From Chitinivorax tropicus (GTDB lineage Bacteria > Pseudomonadota > Gammaproteobacteria > Burkholderiales > SCOH01): a DNA stretch of 64,000 bases. A program made the translations under genes and the position numbers. How positions within the stretch are numbered: position 1 is the first letter of the stretch; the number at the start of each line of letters is the position of its first letter. The stretch lies in NCBI RefSeq assembly GCF_014202905.1, contig NZ_JACHHY010000018.1, forward strand, positions 1 through 64,000, written 5' to 3'. The notes below the pieces were generated by a model, which was not told the origin of the DNA, searched no databases, and worked only from the letters and a program-made list of their open reading frames with translations. Of the stretch, positions 37,924 through 45,663 are shown piece by piece.

Positions 37924-37972
37924 GTGCGGCAGGTGTGTGATTTCAGCTTCTTCAGGAAAAAGCTAATTGGAG

Positions 37973-38002
37973 ATTGTAACATTCCAGGCGCATTCCGCTC
38001 AA
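37973..38002 (-). promoter_or_regulatory. Promoter for rpsB-tsf
   Basis: On the minus strand: -35 TTGAGC (37997-38002), 18-base spacer, -10 TACAAT (37973-37978). Transcription would start near 37966, giving a leader of about 117 bases that includes the S2 control structure. Confidence 0.55.
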
Positions 38003-38110
38003 GCTCCGCTTGGTTTTGGCCTCACCCGCTGACTCACTGTCGATTGCCTGGGAATGGCTAATCTTTTATCCTTAACAATTACACTGGAAGATCATTAGTC
38101 AATCAATTTT

Positions 38111-38902
38111 ATGTCCATCATCATCAAAAACGCGGACGACATTGCCAAGATGCGCGTTGCAGGCCGCTTGGCAAGCGAAGTACTCGATTACATCACGCCC
38201 TTTGTCCAGGTCGGTGTCACCACCGGCGAGCTGGATCGGTTATGCCATGAATACATGACCAATGTACAAGGCACGATCCCTGCGCCACTCAATTACACGC
38301 CACCTGGCCATACACCTTATCCAAAGTCCATTTGCACGTCTATCAATCACCAGGTTTGCCATGGCATCCCAGGGGATCGGGCATTGAAAAATGGCGATGT
38401 GGTCAACCTCGACATCACGGTGATCAAAGACGGTTATCACGGTGACACCAGCCGGATGTTTGAGTTGGGAGAAGTATCCATTCAAGCGAAGCGCTTGTGC
38501 AAGGTCACGTTCGAGTCCATGTGGCTGGGAATCGAGCAAGTCGCACCCGGCAAGACGTTGGGTGACATTGGCCATGCGATTCAAAAATTTGCTGAAGGGA
38601 ACGGTTATAGCATCGTTCGCGAATTCTGTGGTCACGGCATCGGCCAGCAATTTCACGAAGATCCACAGGTGGTGCATTATGGGCGACCCGGCACAGGCGT
38701 CAAACTCCAGCCAGGGATGATCTTCACCATCGAGCCAATGATCAATGCTGGCAAAGCGGGCATACGTATGATGGGGGATGGCTGGACAGTTGTCACCAAG
38801 GACCACAGCCTCTCCGCTCAGTGGGAGCACACCGTGCTGGTGACGGATACCGGATATGAGGTATTGACCGTGTCAGAGGGTGCCCCACCCAAGCCTTTCT
38901 AA
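38111..38902 (+). CDS. map: Methionine aminopeptidase type I
   Basis: Removes the initiator Met from nascent proteins. 263 residues with all five metal ligands: Asp101, Asp112, His175, Glu208 and Glu239, plus His84 in VCHGIPG. Divergent from rpsB-tsf and followed by glnD, the conserved arrangement. Confidence 0.97.
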   Translation: MSIIIKNADDIAKMRVAGRLASEVLDYITPFVQVGVTTGELDRLCHEYMTNVQGTIPAPLNYTPPGHTPYPKSICTSINHQVCHGIPGDRALKNGDVVNLDITVIKDGYHGDTSRMFELGEVSIQAKRLCKVTFESMWLGIEQVAPGKTLGDIGHAIQKFAEGNGYSIVREFCGHGIGQQFHEDPQVVHYGRPGTGVKLQPGMIFTIEPMINAGKAGIRMMGDGWTVVTKDHSLSAQWEHTVLVTDTGYEVLTVSEGAPPKPF

Positions 38903-38918
38903 CTGCAAGGATCGCGCC

Positions 38919-41495
38919 TTGAATACCCCGCCGGCCATACCGGTGATCGATGCCGCCCACTGGCGGACACACCTTCAGCGGACGCGTGACAGGCTCAGGG
39001 CGCACTACCTTGCCAGTCAGGATGTCGAATGGCTGTTGCGCGCGCATAGCCAAGCCATCGACGAGGTATTGGCCCGTCTATGGACGGACTTGTCTTTTAC
39101 CCCGGATGTCGGACTGATTGCAGTAGGTGGTTATGGTAGGCAGGAGATCTATCCGTTTTCCGACATTGATCTGTTGATTCTGATCCCACATCGGGATGAT
39201 GTCGGTCTGAATCAGCGGATCGAGTACCTGATCAGCCTGTTTTGGGATATCGGGCTGGATGTCGGACACAGTGTTCGCACACTGGAAGAGTGCGTACAAG
39301 AGGCGGATAAAGATCTCACGGTTCAGACCACCTTGCTGGAGGCTCGGCCTCTGGCATGCGAGCCGATGCTATTCCAAAGGCTGAAGCAGGCACTGCATGC
39401 CCAGCTTGATCCGCTCAAATTCTACGAGGCCAAGCTGCTGGAACAGCAGCAACGCCATATGCGCTTTCACGGGGTGGCCTACAACCTGGAGCCCAACACC
39501 AAGGAAAGCCCGGGTGGCTTGCGGGATCTTCAGGTGATCATCTGGATTGCCACGGGCGCGAATGTGGGTCGCACCTGGAGCGATTTGGCCTCGAAAGGCA
39601 TCATTTCGACTGCGGAAGCCAGGCAGATTCACCGTGCAGAAAAGGTACTGAAGAACCTGCGGGTGGGCTTGCACTATTTGGCCAATCGCCGGGAAGATCG
39701 TCTGTTGTTCGACTTGCAGAATCAGCTTGCCCAAGCTGCGGCTTTCAGCGATAGCGCGACCCAACGCGCCAGCGAGCGGCTGATGCAGTCTTATTACCGC
39801 GCCGCGCGAACTGTGCTGCAACTGAACGATATTCTGGTACAGAATCTGAAAGGCCGGATCGTGTCGATCCTGGCACCGGTGGAGGTGCTGAACGAACGGT
39901 TCTTTGCCCGGAACAACCTATTGTTGGCACGAGATCTCAAATTATTCGAGAAACAGCCTGCTGCTATTTTTGAAGCCTTTTTACTGTTTCAGCAACACGC
40001 GTCACTGGCTGGATTGGGGGCCAAAACCTTACGGGCACTCTGGAACGCGCGTGGCAAAATCAATGCCGACTTTCGCGCCAACCCACGCCATCAGCAGCTG
40101 TTCATGGACATCTTGCGTGCACCCCGCGGGCAGACCCGGGTACTGCGACGCATGAATCTATACGGCATTCTTGGGCGGTATATCCCAGCATTTGGCAAGA
40201 TTGTCGGGCTGATGCAGCACGATCTCTTCCATGTCTACACCGTAGACGAGCATATCCTGATGGTCGTACGCAATCTGCGGCGCTTTGCCGTCCCAGAGTT
40301 TGCCCATGAATACCCGCTGTGTTCAAAGCTCATCGCTGACTTTGACAAACCTGAATTACTCTATCTGGCGGGTCTGTTTCATGATATCGCCAAGGGGCGT
40401 GGCGGCGACCACTCCAGTCTGGGCAAGGTGGATGCATTGGAATTCGCTGACCAGCACGGCCTGTCGCCTCAAGATAGTGAGCTGGTTGCCTGGTTGGTCG
40501 GACAGCATCTCAATATGTCATCAGTGGCGCAGAAACAGGATGTATACGACCCGGAGGTGATTGACCATTTTGCCACGGAAGTTGGCACCCAGCGCCGGTT
40601 GACGGCGCTCTATCTACTGACTGTTGCCGATATTCGCGGCACAAGCCCTAAAGTGTGGAACAACTGGAAAGCCAAGCTGCTGGAGGATCTTTTCCATGCG
40701 ACGTCCAGACGCCTCTCGGCGGGCAATTTCAACTTGGTGACCTACATAGAGGAGCGCCAGCACGAGGCACAGGCCCTGCTGCGTTATTACGGACTGACCA
40801 GCGATGCGCACAAGGCGCTGTGGAAGGAGCTGGACACCGTCTATTTCATGCGACACGACGCACGCGAGATTGCCTGGCACACCCGTGCGCTGTATTGGCG
40901 CACCCAAGACCCGACACCCGTTGTCAAAGCCAAGCTGTCAGATGATGGCGATGGGTTGCAGGTTCTGGTATATGTGCCTGACCAGCCCCAGCTGTTCGCA
41001 CGCCTTTGCAATTACTTTGAGCGCGCCCGGTTCAGCATTGGTGAGGCAAAGATCTACACCACACGGCACGGCTTCGCGCTTGACAGTTTTTACGTATTCA
41101 TCCCGGAAAACAGTACCGATCATTATCGAGACCTGATCGCGCTGATCGAATATGAACTGACAGAGAAACTGCGCATGCAGGCCCCTATCGAGATGCTTTC
41201 GGCGGGCCGGATCAGTCGCCAGCTCAAACACTTTCCATTGCAGCCCCAGATCAGCATCCGCAGTGACGACAAGCAGAATTATTATGTGATGTCGGTCATC
41301 GCGGGCGATCGCCCAGGCCTGTTATCCCGCATTACCCATGTTTTGAACAACTGGCAGATCAGCATCCACTCCGCCAAGATCTCGACGCTCGGAGAGCGCG
41401 CGGAAGATACCTTCCTGATTACCGGCCCCGGGTTGTCGGACAGCAAGATCCTGGTTCAGGTTGAAGCAGACCTATTGGGCGCACTCAGCACTTGA
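38919..41495 (+). CDS. glnD: PII uridylyltransferase / uridylyl-removing enzyme GlnD
   Basis: Glutamine sensor that uridylylates and deuridylylates PII proteins. 858 residues from the TTG at 38919, which has AAGGA seven bases upstream. A GTG at 38880 lies inside map and has no site. Order: nucleotidyltransferase domain with GGYGRQEIYPFSDIDLLI (about 70-87), the linker/HD domain with LFHDIAKGRGGDHS in the middle, and two C-terminal ACT domains (about 690-765 and 795-858) that bind glutamine. Confidence 0.95.
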   Translation: MNTPPAIPVIDAAHWRTHLQRTRDRLRAHYLASQDVEWLLRAHSQAIDEVLARLWTDLSFTPDVGLIAVGGYGRQEIYPFSDIDLLILIPHRDDVGLNQRIEYLISLFWDIGLDVGHSVRTLEECVQEADKDLTVQTTLLEARPLACEPMLFQRLKQALHAQLDPLKFYEAKLLEQQQRHMRFHGVAYNLEPNTKESPGGLRDLQVIIWIATGANVGRTWSDLASKGIISTAEARQIHRAEKVLKNLRVGLHYLANRREDRLLFDLQNQLAQAAAFSDSATQRASERLMQSYYRAARTVLQLNDILVQNLKGRIVSILAPVEVLNERFFARNNLLLARDLKLFEKQPAAIFEAFLLFQQHASLAGLGAKTLRALWNARGKINADFRANPRHQQLFMDILRAPRGQTRVLRRMNLYGILGRYIPAFGKIVGLMQHDLFHVYTVDEHILMVVRNLRRFAVPEFAHEYPLCSKLIADFDKPELLYLAGLFHDIAKGRGGDHSSLGKVDALEFADQHGLSPQDSELVAWLVGQHLNMSSVAQKQDVYDPEVIDHFATEVGTQRRLTALYLLTVADIRGTSPKVWNNWKAKLLEDLFHATSRRLSAGNFNLVTYIEERQHEAQALLRYYGLTSDAHKALWKELDTVYFMRHDAREIAWHTRALYWRTQDPTPVVKAKLSDDGDGLQVLVYVPDQPQLFARLCNYFERARFSIGEAKIYTTRHGFALDSFYVFIPENSTDHYRDLIALIEYELTEKLRMQAPIEMLSAGRISRQLKHFPLQPQISIRSDDKQNYYVMSVIAGDRPGLLSRITHVLNNWQISIHSAKISTLGERAEDTFLITGPGLSDSKILVQVEADLLGALST

Positions 41496-41512
41496 TCATT
41501 AGAAGACGGTAC

Positions 41513-41536
41513 GGTCTGACCTTTCCAGATCAGACC
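41513..41536. terminator. Possible terminator between convergent glnD and epsL
   Basis: A 7-base-pair stem GGTCTGA/TCAGACC (41513-41519 with 41530-41536) with a 10-base loop lies in the 71-base gap between two genes that run toward each other. Only a weak pyrimidine run follows on the plus strand. Confidence 0.4.
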
Positions 41537-41566
41537 TTCCTCCGCCTGTTTGTTACAGCTGCCCAC

Positions 41567-42763
41567 TCAGTAACTTGCACGGATGGTAAGGCCCGCCGTA
41601 TTCGCATCATAGTCACCGTTCTCCACGGTTGAATCCCGATGCTCCTTACTGAAAGATAACGAAATGGTCGAGTTGCGCATCCACTCGTAATCGAGCCCGA
41701 TGGTGAACTGGCTCTCTCGATTGACCCGAGGGTCGATATTGAACAAGCCCTGGTTGCCCGCTGCATAACTCAGGCGCTCATATTGCCAGGACATCCTCGC
41801 TTGCACTTTGGGTGACAAGGCCCAGAACGGCTCGATGCGAATACCATTGCGAAGCGCATAGTTGAAATAAGCGGACTGTTCGTCCCCACCGATTTCGCGC
41901 CACATGGTTCCCTGCAAGCGAATTTTGCCGGTCAGCTGATGACGCAAACCCAAGCGCCCGGTATAACCTGCATAATCGCGTGCTGTCACCTGGGGGTGGG
42001 TCCGTCGCACATGACCTACATTGCCTTGCAGGCTGGTCAACCCGGTAACCTGCCAGTCGACGGAAACGCCCACTTCATCCTGTCGGTATCCTGCGTCGAT
42101 ACCTTGTGCAGATCCCGGAAATACGATGGCTTGCTGATTCGGATACTTGGCATTCAGCCGGCTGTAGGTCAGGCCAACACTGCTGCCCGTTGCTGGCAGA
42201 TAGCGAAAACCCGCCGAGTACTGATCCACGTCGTAGTTGAGCACACGGCGCGAATTCAAGGTGTGCTCGGTCTTGCTCCGGTTTGCGCCTGCTTCTACCT
42301 GCCATTCCGGCATGAATCGATAGAAACCAGTGCCGCTGATCCGATTCACATTGGTCACATCCCGCTCCGCCAGATCCAGATATCTCAATTCAACTGGCCG
42401 CCGGCTGTTGGCCCAGGATAGACGCCCCCCGGCATTGGGGGTGATGCGCCAATCCCAACCCACCTCCCCCTGATGGCTCCGATAGTTAAGACCAGTCAGG
42501 CTATGGTAGCGGACATCTTGTGCATCCAATTTGGCATCGAAACGCTGCAGACTGACGGGCATCCACCACTTCACCCCCGCAGCCAATGCCCGCATGCTGT
42601 CAGCCTGCACGCGCTGTGCACTCCGTGTGATATTCGAATCATGGGTGTAACCTGCCTGGCCATAGGCCACAAAACGATCACCCTCATCTTCTGGCGCGGC
42701 CACCGCTGAAACGGCCATCGTGGCCAGCCCGCTTAAAATGGAATAAAAAATTATATTTTTCAT
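41567..42763 (-). CDS. epsL: EpsL-like outer-membrane beta-barrel of the exosortase B locus
   Basis: 398 residues from the ATG at 42763, with a signal peptide (about 1-23, ending VSAVAA). Nearly all of the mature protein is alternating polar/aromatic strands, and it ends in Tyr (RASY), as outer-membrane barrels do. It matches the EpsL type described in XrtB/PEP-CTERM exopolysaccharide loci, where it is thought to act in export or as an outer-membrane porin for the polymer. It starts 4 bases after the CAAX-protease-like gene and is the last gene of the eps block. Confidence 0.82.
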   Translation of the reverse strand: MKNIIFYSILSGLATMAVSAVAAPEDEGDRFVAYGQAGYTHDSNITRSAQRVQADSMRALAAGVKWWMPVSLQRFDAKLDAQDVRYHSLTGLNYRSHQGEVGWDWRITPNAGGRLSWANSRRPVELRYLDLAERDVTNVNRISGTGFYRFMPEWQVEAGANRSKTEHTLNSRRVLNYDVDQYSAGFRYLPATGSSVGLTYSRLNAKYPNQQAIVFPGSAQGIDAGYRQDEVGVSVDWQVTGLTSLQGNVGHVRRTHPQVTARDYAGYTGRLGLRHQLTGKIRLQGTMWREIGGDEQSAYFNYALRNGIRIEPFWALSPKVQARMSWQYERLSYAAGNQGLFNIDPRVNRESQFTIGLDYEWMRNSTISLSFSKEHRDSTVENGDYDANTAGLTIRASY

Positions 42764-42767
42764 TAGC

Positions 42768-43463
42768 TTACCAAAACTGCCACTGCCCTGTGGAAACAAC
42801 CCAAACACCTAGCACCCCGTTTGTGACGGCGTGTGCAACGATGGGTACCGATATACGCCCCGTCTGACGATACAGCCAGCCATATGCCACCCCGGCGATG
42901 ATGCCTGCCAACCACTGTTGGTGTTCCAGACCAAACAACACCGCAGTGATCCAGAAAGCCCGTCCATCCGGCCTTTGGGGTGGAGACTCCAGAAAGGCTT
43001 CTTGCGAAAGCCAGCGCATCAGGAATGATCGCCAGAACAATTCCTCCATGACCGGCACGATCAGGGCTGCCCCCAGCCAACGGGTGGCTATCAACCAGAT
43101 GTCCAGCTGCCCTGTAGCATCAACTGGCCTGTATCCCTTCATTTCACCCATCAACATCCAGCCCTGATCCAGGTGAATCCAGACCACGAACACCAGAAGA
43201 CCGACCGTGATCCCCAGCAGCCACTGCGCCCACGTCAAGGAGCCAGGGGTGCGCAGCTCGCGGTAATCACGGGAGAACCAAGCCAGTGCAATGAGCACAC
43301 TACCCACTTTGATGCCATATAGCCAGCTTGTCTGATAAGGCGTCAATTGGAGCCATGTAGCCAAGTAAGGCGATATCGCCAAAAACAGGAAATACAGACC
43401 GATCGGCAGACACCTGGCCACGATGGGACGTGGCCACCCAAAGATCAATGCAGTCGAATTCAT
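42768..43463 (-). CDS. CAAX-protease-related (CPBP) membrane protein of the eps locus
   Basis: 231 residues from the ATG at 43463, with about eight membrane helices. It has the CPBP intramembrane glutamic protease motifs: EELFWR (about 140-145), FGLEH (177-181) and HAVTN (211-215), so the catalytic residues are intact. A family of such proteins is known only beside exosortase loci. Its job is unproven; processing of a PEP-CTERM or lipid-linked partner is an inference. Tight spacing with epsL and the sugar transferase (18 bases) makes it part of the operon. Confidence 0.82.
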   Translation of the reverse strand: MNSTALIFGWPRPIVARCLPIGLYFLFLAISPYLATWLQLTPYQTSWLYGIKVGSVLIALAWFSRDYRELRTPGSLTWAQWLLGITVGLLVFVVWIHLDQGWMLMGEMKGYRPVDATGQLDIWLIATRWLGAALIVPVMEELFWRSFLMRWLSQEAFLESPPQRPDGRAFWITAVLFGLEHQQWLAGIIAGVAYGWLYRQTGRISVPIVAHAVTNGVLGVWVVSTGQWQFW

Positions 43464-43481
43464 CACAAATAGGTTGTTCGA

Positions 43482-44867
43482 TCAGAAAGCATTGCGATCC
43501 CGAATCACCAGCAATGCTGTCCGGAGAATGATGGATACATCCAGCCGCAAGCTCCAGTTTCGCAAGTAATCCAGATCATACTCAATACGCTTTTCCATCT
43601 TGTCCAAGGTTTCCGTCTCACCGCGATAGCCGTTCACTTGTGCCCAGCCGGTGATGCCAGGTTTGACCTTGTGGCGCACCATATAGCCTTTGATCAGCTT
43701 CCGGTATTGCTCATTGTGCGCCACGGCGTGTGGCCTGGGGCCGACAATGCTCATCTTCCCTTCCAGCACATTGATGAATTGTGGCAATTCATCCAGCGAT
43801 GTTTTGCGGATGAATGCCCCCACCTTAGTCACGCGCTGGTCATTCTTCTGCGCCTGAACCACGGCAGCGCCGTCTTCACATACAGTCATGGAGCGGAACT
43901 TATAAACCAGAATCTCCTTGCCATCCAGGCCGTAACGTCGCTGTTTGAATAGCACTGGGCCTTTGGAGTCCATCTTGACGGCAAGTGCCACCGCCGCCAT
44001 GATCGGTGCGATCAACACGAGGATGACAATCGAGAAGATGATATCGGAAACCCTTTTCAATATCATGTTCATGCCATAGAACGGGGTTTCACAAACCGCG
44101 ACAACGGGTAAGTCACCAACCCGGTCCAGACGCGCCTGAATCAAATCGAAGGTGAACAGATCCGGCACGAAATAGATGGAAGTCGTGGTATCCCGCAGAT
44201 CATCCAGCAATTTCAAGATTCGCGGCTGCGAAGCCATAGGTAGCGCGATATAGATCCGTGATACCTGCTGCGCCTTGACGTACTCGGCAACATGCTTGAG
44301 GCTCCCCAGGTGTTTGCAGGGCAGATCCTCACCCAGGCGATCCAACCCACGATCATCGAAGATCCCCGCCAGCGACATGCCATGTTGGTCTGAATGCTTC
44401 AGTGATTCAACCAAGCGCCTACCCGTTTCATTCAAGCCGATCACAACAGCCTTTTCCTGCTCTGAATGATGACGGAAAAACGATGCAAACAACCCGTTCA
44501 TCAGCCCATGTGCCATCAATTGGGCCACGGGTGTGGCAGCAAGCCACAACATGATGCCTTTGGGATAGAAACGATAGATGTATTCCGTGGCATACCCCAG
44601 CAATACCAACAAACCCGCGACCATCGCCCAATGAGCAACCAGATCGGTCAGGGTGCCACCATCAATACGCTCGTAGCGCTGGCCCGGAAAGGTCAATAGA
44701 AAGAGCAGAACGCACAGGACAAAATCGTCCTCACGGAAGTGCCCTCCTACCACGCGAACGGATACATACCACATCACCATCGCGATGATCGGATCAATCA
44801 GCCATTGAATCAGCTCTACACCTGTCGGGTCTGCCCGGAACAGGACTTTGGAATTACTGTTCATCAT
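43482..44867 (-). CDS. Initiating undecaprenyl-phosphate sugar-1-phosphate transferase
   Basis: Starts the repeat unit by moving a sugar-1-phosphate onto undecaprenyl phosphate. 461 residues of the WbaP/WcaJ (large PHPT) type: four to five N-terminal helices (about 20-125), a Rossmann-like CoA-binding-type domain (about 135-255, VVIGLNETGRRLVESL), then a helix and the catalytic sugar-transferase domain (268-455) with KRVSDIIFS, YKFRSM, DELPQFINVL and SIVGPRPH. Probably glucose or galactose, judged by similarity to WcaJ; the sugar cannot be told from sequence. Confidence 0.92.
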   Translation of the reverse strand: MMNSNSKVLFRADPTGVELIQWLIDPIIAMVMWYVSVRVVGGHFREDDFVLCVLLFLLTFPGQRYERIDGGTLTDLVAHWAMVAGLLVLLGYATEYIYRFYPKGIMLWLAATPVAQLMAHGLMNGLFASFFRHHSEQEKAVVIGLNETGRRLVESLKHSDQHGMSLAGIFDDRGLDRLGEDLPCKHLGSLKHVAEYVKAQQVSRIYIALPMASQPRILKLLDDLRDTTTSIYFVPDLFTFDLIQARLDRVGDLPVVAVCETPFYGMNMILKRVSDIIFSIVILVLIAPIMAAVALAVKMDSKGPVLFKQRRYGLDGKEILVYKFRSMTVCEDGAAVVQAQKNDQRVTKVGAFIRKTSLDELPQFINVLEGKMSIVGPRPHAVAHNEQYRKLIKGYMVRHKVKPGITGWAQVNGYRGETETLDKMEKRIEYDLDYLRNWSLRLDVSIILRTALLVIRDRNAF

Positions 44868-44887
44868 GCTTCCAGCCTTGATCTTCG

Positions 44888-45637
44888 CTAGCTGCGTACA
44901 GCAAATTTACGAGCAACCATTTCTTTCAACAACAACCAGAAGAAATACATGTCCTCGATGAAATAACGACGGAACATGCGCCGAGGTTCCTGCAAAAAGC
45001 GATGGAACCACTCCAGGCCACACTTCTGCATCCACCTGGGCGCACGTGAAACCTTACCGACCATGACATCAAACGTGCCACCAACGCCCATGGCGAAAGG
45101 CACCTTCATCAAGGGTTGGTATTTGCCGAGAAATTGTTCTTTCTTGGGCGAGCTGATCGCAACAAACAAAAGATCTGGCTTGGCATCCGCAATCATCTGT
45201 GCGACCTGCGCTTCGTCCTCCGGCTTCCAATAGCCATTGCGATACCCAGCAATCTGCAGCGTGGGATATTTGGCGATGAATTGCCTGCTCATCCCTGAGA
45301 CAACTTCTTCCTTGGCCCCCAGGAAGAAAACCCGCCATCCCTTCACTGCCGAGTGCTTGATCAGATTCTCAAACAGATCAACCCCCGCCACCCGCTCTTT
45401 GAGCGGGACGCCCAAGAGTCTGGAAGCCCAGACCACCGGCATGCCGTCCACACTGATCAATTCGCAATCATTGATGATCTGCCGTAATGAGTCGTCGCGA
45501 GCAGCCTTAACCACCTTGTCAACATTGACACAGCCATGTTGATGTGGCGTCCCGCTCTTTACATATTCTTCGACGCGATCCAGCGTCTCACCCATCGATA
45601 GGTTATCCACCTGGCAACCCAACACTTCAATTCTCAT
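44888..45637 (-). CDS. WecG/TagA/CpsF family glycosyltransferase
   Basis: GT26-family enzyme that adds a sugar, often an N-acetylmannosamine derivative, to a lipid-linked acceptor at the inner membrane face. 249 residues from the ATG at 45637, which has AAAGG close upstream; a six-codon extension is possible. Motifs include CVNVDKVVKAARD, DGMPVVWASRLLG, FFLGAKEEV and FVAISSPKKEQFL, with a C-terminal basic membrane-association helix region (RRMFRRYF). It sits directly upstream of the initiating transferase and likely adds the second sugar. Confidence 0.9.
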   Translation of the reverse strand: MRIEVLGCQVDNLSMGETLDRVEEYVKSGTPHQHGCVNVDKVVKAARDDSLRQIINDCELISVDGMPVVWASRLLGVPLKERVAGVDLFENLIKHSAVKGWRVFFLGAKEEVVSGMSRQFIAKYPTLQIAGYRNGYWKPEDEAQVAQMIADAKPDLLFVAISSPKKEQFLGKYQPLMKVPFAMGVGGTFDVMVGKVSRAPRWMQKCGLEWFHRFLQEPRRMFRRYFIEDMYFFWLLLKEMVARKFAVRS

Positions 45638-45663
45638 GTCTGCCTTTCCATTCACCGTGCGGG

